Shown: positions 1 to 6,557 of the stretch, piece by piece
Layout of the letters: every line of letters starts with the position of its first letter
Position numbering within the stretch: position 1 is the stretch's first letter
From: Bordetella parapertussis
GTDB taxonomy: Bacteria > Cyanobacteriota > Cyanobacteriia > PCC-6307 > Cyanobiaceae
Reading direction: 5' to 3'
Length of the DNA: 12,243 bases
Assembly (NCBI GenBank): GCA_943324725.2
Contig: CALPMR020000064.1
Span: 1-12,243, forward strand
Translations under genes and position numbers: made by a program
The notes under the pieces: generated by a model
Databases searched by the model: none
Seen by the model: only the letters and a program-made list of their open reading frames with translations
Told to the model about the DNA's origin: nothing

Positions 1-1768
1 CCCGGTTGACCAGGGTGGTCAGGGGGAGGGCACCGAGATCGCCGTCGAGGCGGCTGCGCAGACTGATCGTCTGCGTTTCAGCCTCCTTGGCGCCGATGAC
101 GCCCAAGACGGGAATCTTCATCTGTTCGCCATTGCGAATCAGCTTGCCGAGCCGTTCGCCGCTGCGATCGATGGTCGCTCGTACCCCCTGTTGCATCAGC
201 TGCTGTTGCAGGGATTCGGCATAGGGCAGCACCTCGTCGGTGACCGGCAGCAGCCGGATCTGCTCAGGCGCCAGCCAGAATGGAAAATCGCCGGCGTAGT
301 TCTCGGTCATGATGCCGAAGAAGCGCTCCAGCGAGCCGAAGATCGCCCGGTGAATCATGATCGGTCGCTGGCGACTGCCGTCGGCCGCCACATATTCGAG
401 GTCGAAGCGTTCCGGCAGGTTGAAATCGAGCTGGATCGTGGAGCACTGCCAGAGGCGGCCGATCGCATCTTCGATCTTGAGATCGATCTTGGGGCCATAG
501 AAGGCGCCACCGCCCTCATCCACCTTGTAGGGCCAGCCCTTGCGCTCAAGGGCTTCGATCAGGCCGGCGGTCGCCAGATCCCAGACCGCGTCCTCGCCGA
601 TCGATTTCTCCGGCCGGGTGGACAGGTTGATCTCGTAGTGGCGGAAATCAAAGGTGCTGAGAATGCGTTCGGTGAGCTCAAGCACCCGCAGGATTTCATC
701 GCCGATCTGATCCGGCAGGCAGAACACATGGGCATCGTCCTGGGTGAAGCCCCGCACCCGCATCAGCCCATGCATCACGCCGGGACGTTCGTAGCGATAG
801 ACGGTGCCGAGCTCGGCCCAGCGGATCGGCAATTCGCGATAGGAGCGCAGCCGGCTGGCATAGGTGAGCACGTGGAAGGGACAGTTCATCGGCTTGAGCT
901 GGAACTGGCGCTCGTCCACCTGCATCGGACCGAACATGCTCTCGGCGTAGAAGTCGAGATGGCCGGAAGTGCGCCACAACTCAATGTCGGCGACATGGGG
1001 GGTGTACAGCAGCTCGTAGCCGTCATCGAAGTGGGCCTGGCGCCAGAAGTCTTCGATCAGCAGCCGCATGCGGGCGCCGCGGGGATGCCAGAACACCAGG
1101 CCGGCGCCGGCTTCATCCTCGATCGAGAAGAGCTCCAGGTCGGTGCCCAGGCGGCGATGGTCGCGCCGGAGCGCCTCCTGCTTGCGGCGCTGGTACTCGG
1201 CCAGCTGCTCGGCCGTTTCCCAGGCCGTTCCATAGATGCGCTGCAGCTGGGCTCGGTTCTCGTCGCCGCGCCAGTAGGCCCCCGCCACGCTCTCGAGGGC
1301 GAAGGCCTTGGGATTGAGCTCACTGGTGTTGGCCACATGGGGGCCGGCACACAGATCCCACCACTGTTCACCGAGGGTGTAAAGGGTGATCGGCTCCTGC
1401 AAGCCCGCCAGGATTTCCAGTTTGTAGGGCTCGTTCTGCAGGCCGATGCGCCGCTCGGCCTCCGCGCGGCTGACCTCGAGGCGCTCGAGGGGCAGGCGAG
1501 AGCTGATGATCTTCATCATTTCCTTGCGGATTGCCTTGAGATCGGCCTCGGTGAACGGCTCGGGGTTGTCGAAGTCGTCATAGAAGCCGTTCTCGGTCCA
1601 GGGGCCGATCGTGACCTTGGCGCTGGGGAACAGGCGTTGCACCGCCATGGCGAGCACATGGCTCATCGAGTGGCGGATGCGCAGCAGAGCGGGGCTGTCG
1701 CTCGTTCTGGGCAGCTGGATGGCCGTTGTGGTGCTCTCGCCCGATGCCGTCTGGGGACTTACGGCCAT
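1..1768 (-). CDS. thrS: Threonyl-tRNA synthetase, short form without TGS domain (3' end beyond window)
   Basis: This cytoplasmic class II synthetase charges tRNA-Thr with threonine. From the ATG at 1768, 589 residues are visible before the window edge. By comparison with E. coli ThrRS about 15-20 C-terminal residues are missing. The N-terminal TGS domain of the 642-residue E. coli enzyme is absent; I recall the same short layout in other cyanobacteria. The editing domain (about residues 28-200) keeps its zinc-pocket residues: HxxxH at 33-37, and C140 with H144 in the CAGPH motif. The catalytic domain (about 215-500) has the expected zinc ligands C296 (MNCP), H347 (TQDDAH) and H473 (MIHRA), plus R339. 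The anticodon-binding domain follows from about 505. A GTG lies five codons upstream, and an in-frame TAG further up bounds the start. No strong Shine-Dalgarno is visible. The HpsJ-like gene lies 79 nt upstream on the same strand, so co-transcription is possible. Confidence 0.96.
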   Translation of the reverse strand, partial: MAVSPQTASGESTTTAIQLPRTSDSPALLRIRHSMSHVLAMAVQRLFPSAKVTIGPWTENGFYDDFDNPEPFTEADLKAIRKEMMKIISSRLPLERLEVSRAEAERRIGLQNEPYKLEILAGLQEPITLYTLGEQWWDLCAGPHVANTSELNPKAFALESVAGAYWRGDENRAQLQRIYGTAWETAEQLAEYQRRKQEALRRDHRRLGTDLELFSIEDEAGAGLVFWHPRGARMRLLIEDFWRQAHFDDGYELLYTPHVADIELWRTSGHLDFYAESMFGPMQVDERQFQLKPMNCPFHVLTYASRLRSYRELPIRWAELGTVYRYERPGVMHGLMRVRGFTQDDAHVFCLPDQIGDEILRVLELTERILSTFDFRHYEINLSTRPEKSIGEDAVWDLATAGLIEALERKGWPYKVDEGGGAFYGPKIDLKIEDAIGRLWQCSTIQLDFNLPERFDLEYVAADGSRQRPIMIHRAIFGSLERFFGIMTENYAGDFPFWLAPEQIRLLPVTDEVLPYAESLQQQLMQQGVRATIDRSGERLGKLIRNGEQMKIPVLGVIGAKEAETQTISLRSRLDGDLGALPLTTLVNR

Positions 1769-1847
1769 CGGGGAGCTGGTCACGGAATCACACGATGAGA
1801 GTTGGTCCGGATCCTACGGACTCGCTTCAGGCCTGGGATCGTCACGC

Positions 1848-2738
1848 CTAACGGCGCGGGAAGCGGTGTGCTGCCTCGGTCTTGGCGGCCAGCCTTCGAG
1901 CGTCGCCGCGGCGCTGCAGGGTTGTGAGTCGCTCGCGGATCACCCGCAGGAGGAGCTGGGCAGCTCCGGGCCGGCCCCCTCTTGGTTCGGCCCAGGATCG
2001 GCGCTCCCAGTTCTCAATCTCCCTGGAGTTCGGCGAGAACGGGTTGGCCAATGCCAGCCCGGTCGGCAGTCGCGGGGGAGTGAATCCAGCCACCGCGCCA
2101 AAAAAGATGGCGAACACCAGGTCAACGATGACAGTTCTGGCAAACAGCAACACCTCGGTGACTCTGCGACCAGCGAGACGCTGATTCTGACTGGCGCGCA
2201 GCTTGGCCAGATCGTCACCGAGCTTGCTCAACATGCTCTGGCGCACTTTGGCCAGGGGTTGGTTGAAACCTGGCGGCAATTTTGGAGCGCCGGGGAGCTT
2301 GACCAAGGCGGTGTTGAGTTCGGTCAGATTCTGGCTGGAGGCGATTTCGGAGCGGACTGCAGCGATGGTGCCAACCATGCGTTCGGCCGGAATCTCGGCC
2401 AACACTCCCATTCGCCACATGGCTGAGGCCTGCAGGGGAATCAACAGCAGAAAGCCGACACAGGCGAAGCCACATGCCCTGCGGATCAGCATCGCTCCCT
2501 GATCCGTGGCACTCTGCTCGGGATCGATCGCCAGCAGCAGCGCGCAAGTGCCGATCAGGGGCAGGAAGGCAAAATTCTGCAAAGCCGTGATGGAGGTCAT
2601 TTGCCAGGCCGGCTCGATCAGGCGCAGCGGCAGCATGCTGCTGAGCAGGTTGCAGGCAAACAGGATGTAGAGACCGAAGCCTGCAAGCTTTAAAATCCGG
2701 GATAGTTCTGATGGTTGGCGATCGAAAATCTCGTCCAC
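1848..2738 (-). CDS. HpsJ-like four-helix membrane protein
   Basis: A predicted inner-membrane protein of 296 residues. Hydrophobic segments lie at about residues 18-38, 52-70, 87-107 and 194-218. A charged, mostly helical loop of about 85 residues separates helices 3 and 4, and an Arg-rich tail of about 75 residues follows. The first segments (a LKLAGFG start, then PLRLIEPAWQMTSI, then a second helix) resemble the cyanobacterial HpsJ family. HpsJ is named after a hormogonium polysaccharide locus in filamentous cyanobacteria, but I recall this only from general pattern. The ORF stays open up to 2912. That extension would overlap the divergent TM2 gene and reads like non-coding sequence, so I chose the GTG at 2738, just before VDEIFDRQ. 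The gene lies 79 nt upstream of thrS. Biochemical function is unknown, and a polysaccharide role would be inference only. Confidence 0.75.
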   Translation of the reverse strand: MDEIFDRQPSELSRILKLAGFGLYILFACNLLSSMLPLRLIEPAWQMTSITALQNFAFLPLIGTCALLLAIDPEQSATDQGAMLIRRACGFACVGFLLLIPLQASAMWRMGVLAEIPAERMVGTIAAVRSEIASSQNLTELNTALVKLPGAPKLPPGFNQPLAKVRQSMLSKLGDDLAKLRASQNQRLAGRRVTEVLLFARTVIVDLVFAIFFGAVAGFTPPRLPTGLALANPFSPNSREIENWERRSWAEPRGGRPGAAQLLLRVIRERLTTLQRRGDARRLAAKTEAAHRFPRR

Positions 2739-2767
2739 TCTGTGATCATGGTTATCTGATGGCCGGA

Positions 2768-2773
2768 ATTGTA
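2768..2773 (-). promoter_or_regulatory. Candidate -10 element for the HpsJ-like gene
   Basis: On the minus strand this reads TACAAT, one mismatch from TATAAT. It sits about 30 nt upstream of the GTG start at 2738, implying a leader of roughly 20 nt. At a 17-nt spacing the -35 position reads GCAACA, a weak match to TTGACA. A CTGACA lies closer but only 10 nt away. The rest of the 148-nt divergent region has no other convincing site. For the TM2 gene only a CACAAT at 2873-2878 is seen, very near its GTG. Confidence 0.35.
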
Positions 2774-2886
2774 GCGGCGTTCTTGTCAGCTGTTGCTCAC
2801 CCCCTGTGGCTATGGCCGATGCGGCCCCTGGGGCAACCCGCAGCCGCTGCCGGGCTCTACGGTGAAACCGGCCACAATCGGCTGCG

Positions 2887-3378
2887 GTGACCCTTCGTCC
2901 AACTCCCTCCACCCTGCTCGCTGCGGCGGCTGGAGCCGAGCGCCGCAGCGTCGCCGTGAGCTATCTGCTCTGGTGCCTGTCCCTGGTGGGGGTCTGCGGT
3001 CTGCAGCGCTTCTACAACCGCCGGCCGATCAGTGGCCTGGTCTGGCTGTTCACCTTTGGCTTCTGCTACGTCGGCCAACTGGTGGATCTGTTGTTGATTC
3101 CGGATCTGGTGCAGAAGGCCAACCAGCACCTGCTGTTGCAGGAAGCGCTTGGCGCCGTCGACTCCTCCCGGCTGCCGTCACTGGAGCGCCAGTTGCTGCA
3201 GTTGGCGCGGCGATCCGGTCGCCAGGGCTTCACCATCAATGACGCCCTGCTGGAACTGCAGCTGCCTCATGGAGCCGACAGCGACATCGTCTATGCCGAG
3301 ATTGAGCGGCTGCTCCATCGCCAGTTGCTGGATGTTGGCAACGATGAGCGCGGCCGGGTGGTCTACCTCGAACCCTGA
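2887..3378 (+). CDS. TM2 domain membrane protein with a winged-helix-like C-terminus
   Basis: A 163-residue protein starting at GTG 2887. The TM2 signature is clear. A first hydrophobic helix at about residues 22-40 is followed by the turn GLQRFYNRRP, and a second helix at about 48-70 carries the GQLVDLLLIPDLV pattern. The TM2 family (Pfam PF05154) is widespread and its role is not settled. After the membrane part, residues 95-163 form a soluble region (FTINDALLELQLP, then EIERLLHRQLLDV, then a short strand ending in VVYLEP). This looks like a small winged-helix or helical-bundle domain, which is my inference from pattern. The gene is divergent from the HpsJ-like gene, with 148 nt between starts. 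If the CACAAT at 2873-2878 is its -10 element, the transcript would be nearly leaderless. A 5-bp hairpin lies right after the stop (3379-3394) but lacks a T-run. Confidence 0.85.
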   Translation: MTLRPTPSTLLAAAAGAERRSVAVSYLLWCLSLVGVCGLQRFYNRRPISGLVWLFTFGFCYVGQLVDLLLIPDLVQKANQHLLLQEALGAVDSSRLPSLERQLLQLARRSGRQGFTINDALLELQLPHGADSDIVYAEIERLLHRQLLDVGNDERGRVVYLEP

Positions 3379-3408
3379 CGGCAGGAAGGTGCCGACCCGC
3401 CCCGGAGC

Positions 3409-3585
3409 TCAGGCCGAGAGGCCGCGACGCTGCTGGTTCCGCTCCTGGCTGTAGGCGCGCTGCAGCTCCAGGGCCACGGCCCGCCAGGTGTCCGGCAGCA
3501 TGGATCGGCCCCGGCAGCGGCATTGACATAGCCGCGCTGCTCCTCCGCTGAACCAGGTGTCCTGGGCGTAGCGGATCGTGTCCAT
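3409..3585 (-). pseudogene. Possible small gene with two compensating frameshifts
   Basis: A 58-codon minus-strand ORF (ATG 3585, TGA 3409-3411). The first 13 codons (MDTIRYAQDTWFS) and the last 30 (MLPDTWRAVALELQ and on) end almost always in G or C, as real genes do here. The middle (codons 14-28) has many A/T third positions and four cysteines, which looks out of frame. Reading the middle one base over gives EEQRGYVNAAAGADP, which looks like natural protein and joins smoothly to both ends. This suggests a +1 and a -1 shift, either real mutations or sequence errors, in a small protein of about 58-60 residues. I do not recognise the family. A chance ORF in GC-rich DNA cannot be excluded. Confidence 0.33.
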
Positions 3586-4065
3586 GCAGTGTCAGCCGTG
3601 TCGGGCTGATTCGGTATGGGCCTGGAGGTCTGCTGCGGTGTCATGGCAGCCAGTGGTCGGTGGAGCCTGGGGCGGCGTAGCAAGGCCACGCGGTTCGGCC
3701 GGACCATCTGACCCTGCCCGCGCAGCACCCCCAGGGCGACCAGCCCTGTTGGGACCGGCCTGGACATGCCTGGCGCACTGGGCGGTCCTGGCTGGTCCTT
3801 GACTCAGTCCCCTTGCGAGATGCCTGAACTGGCCAGGTCCCCTGGTTCTCGCCTGGCCACCGATGGCGCAGTGTCAGGAGCAGATCCCAGCGATGCCGTG
3901 ATCAGCCAGCCGCTCAGGCACGACGGGCGGATCGCGGCTTCGATCCGCCCGTCGTGCCCCCGGCCCTTCGGCCCCAGCCGGGGGAGATTCCGAGCTCACC
4001 TGGGGTTGCGTCGCCCTGTCCGCTTGCCGGCGGCGATGCCTGGAGACGGTTCGCCGACAACAGGA
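3586..4065. other. Gene-poor region between the TM2 gene and trpS
   Basis: About 480 bases with no ORF I can support on either strand. Open frames here have proline/arginine-rich, low-plausibility translations. The stretch contains a small 6-bp hairpin (3732-3748, loop GACCA) and the tandem hairpins at 3917-3984 described separately. No tRNA-like fold, insertion-sequence ends or promoter with both boxes was seen. A gap of this size is large compared with the tight spacing in the trpS operon next to it. Confidence 0.5.
3917..3984. terminator. Tandem strong hairpins downstream of trpS
   Basis: Positions 3917-3934 and 3941-3958 are perfect 18-bp inverted copies around a 6-base loop (CGGCTT). 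A second inverted repeat, 3957-3964 with 3977-3984, has a perfect 8-bp stem and a 12-base loop. It shares two bases with the first, so both stems cannot be fully formed at once. The element lies about 107 nt past the trpS stop and has no T-tract on either strand. It is therefore not a classical intrinsic terminator. A transcript 3' end or stability element, a bidirectional blocker between trpS and the TM2 gene, or a REP-like genomic repeat all remain possible. Confidence 0.6.
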
Positions 4066-5136
4066 TCAGGAGCGGGCCAGGAAGCCCAGGGCCTGACGCA
4101 CCCGAGTCAGGGTGGCATCAGCCACGTCGCTGGCTCGTTCGCGACCCTGGCGCAACACCTCAGCCAGGTACTGGGGATCGCTGCGCAGCTCGCTGTAGCG
4201 CGCCTGCAGAGGGGCCAGGGCTGCCACGGCGGCTTCGGCCAGCAACGGCTTGAAGGTACCCCAGCCCATCGCGGCGCATTCGGCTGCGGCAGCCTCGCGG
4301 CTACGGCCGGCCAACAGCGCATAGAGCGCCAGCAGATTGTCTGCCTCGGGACGCTCGGGATTGCCGAATTCCAGGCCCATCTGGGGGTCGGTCTTGGCGC
4401 GCTTGATCTTGCGGCTGATCAGCTCCGGTGGATCCAGCAGGGTGATGCGAGAACCCTCATTGGGATCGCTTTTGCTCATTTTGCTGCGCCCGTCGGTGAG
4501 GCTCATCACCCGGGCTCCTTCCTTGAGGATCAGCGGCTCGGGAACCTTGAGGATCGGGAGCCGCTCGCCGTCGCTGGCCCTGGGGCCGAAGCGGGCGTTG
4601 ATCCGTTGCTGGGCGATGTCGCGGGCCAGTTCCAGATGCTGCTTCTGATCCTCCCCCACCGGCACCCGGTCGGCGTCATAGAGAAGGATGTCGGCCGCCA
4701 TCAGCACCGGGTAATCGAGCAGGCCGGCGGACACATCCGAGCCCTGTTTGACGGCCTTTTCCTTGAACTGGATCATGCGCTCGAGCCAGTTCAGCGGCGT
4801 GACGCAATTCAGCAGCCAGCAGAGTTCGCTGTGGGCGCTGACGTGGCTCTGCACGAAGACCGTCGAGTGCTGTGGATCAATGCCACAGGCCAGGTACAGG
4901 GCCGCGGTGGTCAGGGTGTCCTCGGCCAGTCGCGCCGGCTCGTGGGGCACCGTGATCGCGTGCAGATCAACGACACAGAAAAAAGTGTCATGGCTGGTCT
5001 GCAGATCCACCCAATTGCGGATCGCCCCGAGCCAGTTGCCCAGGTGGAGAGCCCCGGTGGGCTGGACCCCGGAGAGCACCCGTGGCCGCTGCGTTGGCCC
5101 TGCGGCGACAGGAGGCTGGGCGCTGGTCACTGGCAT
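4066..5136 (-). CDS. trpS: Tryptophanyl-tRNA synthetase
   Basis: This cytoplasmic class Ic synthetase activates tryptophan and loads it onto tRNA-Trp. The protein is 356 residues, slightly longer than the roughly 330 usual for bacterial TrpRS because of about 18 extra N-terminal residues. The Rossmann core begins at RVLSGVQPTGALHLGN. The HIGH-type motif is HLGN at 31-34, and the KMSKS loop is exact at 219-223 followed by DP. The GEDQKQHLEL segment at 161-170, typical of the family, lies between them. The C-terminal helical anticodon region (about 235-356) is intact. The ATG at 5136 is 13 nt downstream of the RHH-like gene's stop, so it is the third gene of a minus-strand operon beginning at 6415. 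No separate promoter fits in that gap. The hairpins at 3917-3984 are the nearest candidate 3' end. Confidence 0.97.
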   Translation of the reverse strand: MPVTSAQPPVAAGPTQRPRVLSGVQPTGALHLGNWLGAIRNWVDLQTSHDTFFCVVDLHAITVPHEPARLAEDTLTTAALYLACGIDPQHSTVFVQSHVSAHSELCWLLNCVTPLNWLERMIQFKEKAVKQGSDVSAGLLDYPVLMAADILLYDADRVPVGEDQKQHLELARDIAQQRINARFGPRASDGERLPILKVPEPLILKEGARVMSLTDGRSKMSKSDPNEGSRITLLDPPELISRKIKRAKTDPQMGLEFGNPERPEADNLLALYALLAGRSREAAAAECAAMGWGTFKPLLAEAAVAALAPLQARYSELRSDPQYLAEVLRQGRERASDVADATLTRVRQALGFLARS

Positions 5137-5149
5137 CGTGCTGGCGTCT

Positions 5150-5869
5150 TCAGGCGTCGCCGCCGTTCAGCGCGGCCGGCTCCGCCTCCGCGGTTACGGG
5201 CTGAGCGTTGGCAGCGGCCGGATCTGGTGCGGCTGACTCCGGCTCGGACGCCGCCGTCTCGACGTCAACACCTGAGACTTGCAGGTCTTGTTCAGCCGCT
5301 GGCAGATCAGCTGCTTCCTGTTCAGAGGCCTCCAGTCCCGTGGCCTCCAATTCAGTGTCCTCCAATTCGGTGGCGTCCGGCTCCGCTTTGGTCGCTGCCG
5401 GACGGCTGGGCCTGGCGAACGGATCGATCCGCTGACTGCGGCCACCGCCACCGCCAGCCCCCGCGCTCCGGCCTTCGCCGCGGCGACCATCCCGTTCACC
5501 ACCACCACCACTGCGTGCTGCAGGGGTGGTGGTGGACCGTTGTCCGGCCAGGGCTTGTTGCTGGGCCACCAGCTCAGTGAGCTGCCCGGCCTCCAGCTGC
5601 TGGGCCAGGGTGCGCAGGGCAAAGCCGAGAACGGCCACGGTGGAGCGCAGCCCGAAGGCTTCCTGCAGAACCCTGGCTGCCTGGAGCTCGTTGTCGCTCA
5701 GGCGGATGCGGAAGCCACCGGCTTCGCGTTGGCCTCCCTGGCGTTGGCCACCGCCTTCCCGCTGGCCCCCGTCCCGCTGTCTGCCTTCCCGCGGACCCCC
5801 GTCCCGACGACCGCGGCCCGAATCATCGGAACCAGCGTCGGCCAGGGGAGTGTTGGTGTCGTCGGCCAT
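5150..5869 (-). CDS. Ribbon-helix-helix-like protein with RG-rich and acidic disordered tails
   Basis: A 239-residue protein when started at ATG 5869. An alternative ATG at 5884 directly abuts the TGA of the upstream gene and adds five residues. Three regions are visible. Residues about 18-52 are an Arg/Gly/Gln/Glu repeat of DGGQREGG type. Residues about 53-91 (FRIRLSDNELQAARVLQEAF, then GLRSTVAVLGFALRTLAQQL) show a strand-helix-turn-helix pattern like the ribbon-helix-helix DNA-binding fold. The rest is low complexity: a Gly/Arg stretch to about 146, then an acidic Glu/Thr/Ala tail with five-residue repeats. The folded core looks conserved-type sequence, while the tails look disordered. It lies between orf176 and trpS in a tight operon. 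A nucleic-acid-binding or regulatory role is inference. The basic RG tract could equally contact RNA. Confidence 0.85.
   Translation of the reverse strand: MADDTNTPLADAGSDDSGRGRRDGGPREGRQRDGGQREGGGQRQGGQREAGGFRIRLSDNELQAARVLQEAFGLRSTVAVLGFALRTLAQQLEAGQLTELVAQQQALAGQRSTTTPAARSGGGGERDGRRGEGRSAGAGGGGGRSQRIDPFARPSRPAATKAEPDATELEDTELEATGLEASEQEAADLPAAEQDLQVSGVDVETAASEPESAAPDPAAANAQPVTAEAEPAALNGGDA
5325..5384. repeat. 15-bp tandem repeat within the RHH-like gene
   Basis: Four consecutive 15-base units start at 5325, 5340, 5355 and 5370. Units 2 and 3 (GTGGCCTCCAATTCA and GTGTCCTCCAATTCG) differ at two positions; units 1 and 4 are more diverged. Because 15 is a multiple of 3, unit gain or loss keeps the frame. 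On the coding strand the units encode the five-residue repeats of the acidic tail (EATGL, EASEQ and similar). Confidence 0.7.
5714..5818 (-). repeat. Arg/Gly-rich coding repeat in the RHH-like gene
   Basis: This stretch encodes about 35 residues built from imperfect DGG-PREG, DGG-QREG and GQRQGGQREAGG units just before the RHH-like core. DNA copies of the CAGCGGGA-type unit recur at irregular short spacing. Only Gly, Arg, Gln, Glu, Asp, Ser, Pro and Ala occur, which is typical of a disordered segment. Confidence 0.65.
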
Positions 5870-5884
5870 GCCCGCAGCACGCAT

Positions 5885-6415
5885 TCAGGCGCAAGTGTGG
5901 CGCATCGAGCGGCGGGCAGGATCGCCTTCGGCATGAAGCCAGTGCAAGGTGTGCTGGCTGGCCGCCGGGATCCCGGCCCGGGCGAGCACCAGCAGCGGCA
6001 GGGAGCGGCATTCCTGGTTGAGGAAGCGCTGCCGGTACTCCTGCACCAGGGCGAGATAGCGCTCCAGGGTCCAACCCTGGTTGCCCCGCTCCTGAGCCAG
6101 CCAGAAGCGCTGCAGGGCTTCACGACAGGCTTCGCCGCCGAATTCCTGCCAGCACTGTTGCTGGGCCTGCCATCCCTGCTGGCCTGCCGCCAACAGCTCG
6201 CGATAGAGGGCCAGTTCGGGCGCCTCGCGACTGGAATCCGGGGGCAGCCGCGAGGCCAGCTGATCGATTCGCACACTGTCGAGCCGCAACCAGCAGCGAT
6301 CCAGAAGCAACACCGGCAGGCCGCCATGCCAGCGCTGTTCCTGCTGCAGCAGGGCAAGACGACGCTGCAGGTCCTCCCTCTGGTGGGGTCGCAGGGATAT
6401 CAGGGCATCCAGCAT
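5885..6415 (-). CDS. Conserved-type hypothetical protein, 176 residues
   Basis: I do not recognise the family. The protein starts at ATG 6415, with AAGG about 6 nt upstream (within GAGAGGGACAAGG) as a plausible ribosome site. It is soluble, helical and rich in Gln, Arg, Leu and Trp. It has no signal peptide, membrane helix or catalytic motif that I can name. Notable stretches are HQREDLQRRLALLQQEQRWH near the N-terminus, the Gln-rich GWQAQQQCWQEFGG in the middle, and LERYLALVQEYRQRFL toward the C-terminus. Its TGA (5885-5887) is immediately followed by an ATG of the next gene, so translation is probably coupled. It is the first gene of the orf176, RHH-like, trpS operon and is divergent from the DUF697 gene. 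Confidence 0.82.
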   Translation of the reverse strand: MLDALISLRPHQREDLQRRLALLQQEQRWHGGLPVLLLDRCWLRLDSVRIDQLASRLPPDSSREAPELALYRELLAAGQQGWQAQQQCWQEFGGEACREALQRFWLAQERGNQGWTLERYLALVQEYRQRFLNQECRSLPLLVLARAGIPAASQHTLHWLHAEGDPARRSMRHTCA

Positions 6416-6557
6416 CGAGCCTTGTCCCTCTCAGGAAGACACCGCCTACATGGGCAGGCTATGGGCCTGGGGCGATGGCGGATGGTGTCGCCCATGGCAG
6501 AGCCTTGCAGCCGTCCCCAGGATCTGGGCTAAAGATGCAGTGCCCCCGGCCCCCCCC
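6416..6557. promoter_or_regulatory. Divergent intergenic region (trpS operon / DUF697 gene)
   Basis: About 140 bases separate the start of the trpS operon from the preferred GTG start of the DUF697 gene, so both promoters should lie here or just inside it. I see no clear pair of -35 and -10 boxes. TAAAGA at 6531-6536 is a weak -10 candidate for the plus strand. The stretch ends in a run of eight C residues. If the DUF697 gene instead starts at ATG 6450, only 34 bases would be left between the genes. Confidence 0.35.

Noticed and set aside
191..1798. Long plus-strand open frame of 535 codons
   Set aside because: It is the antisense shadow of thrS. The minus frame gives every ThrRS motif, while the plus frame gives no recognisable protein.
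3372..3378. GGTTCGAGGT on the minus strand as a tRNA T-arm
   Set aside because: No acceptor or anticodon arms surround it, and it lies in the end of the TM2 gene.
3917..3958. Inverted repeat as the end of an insertion sequence
   Set aside because: The two arms are only 6 bases apart with no transposase in the window, so it is a hairpin, not paired element ends.
3766..5580. Plus-strand open frame of 604 codons
   Set aside because: Shadow of trpS and the RHH-like gene, both of which have clear family patterns on the minus strand.
5279..6532. Plus-strand open frame of 417 codons
   Set aside because: Antisense to the RHH-like gene and orf176; GC-rich codon bias on the minus strand keeps this frame open.
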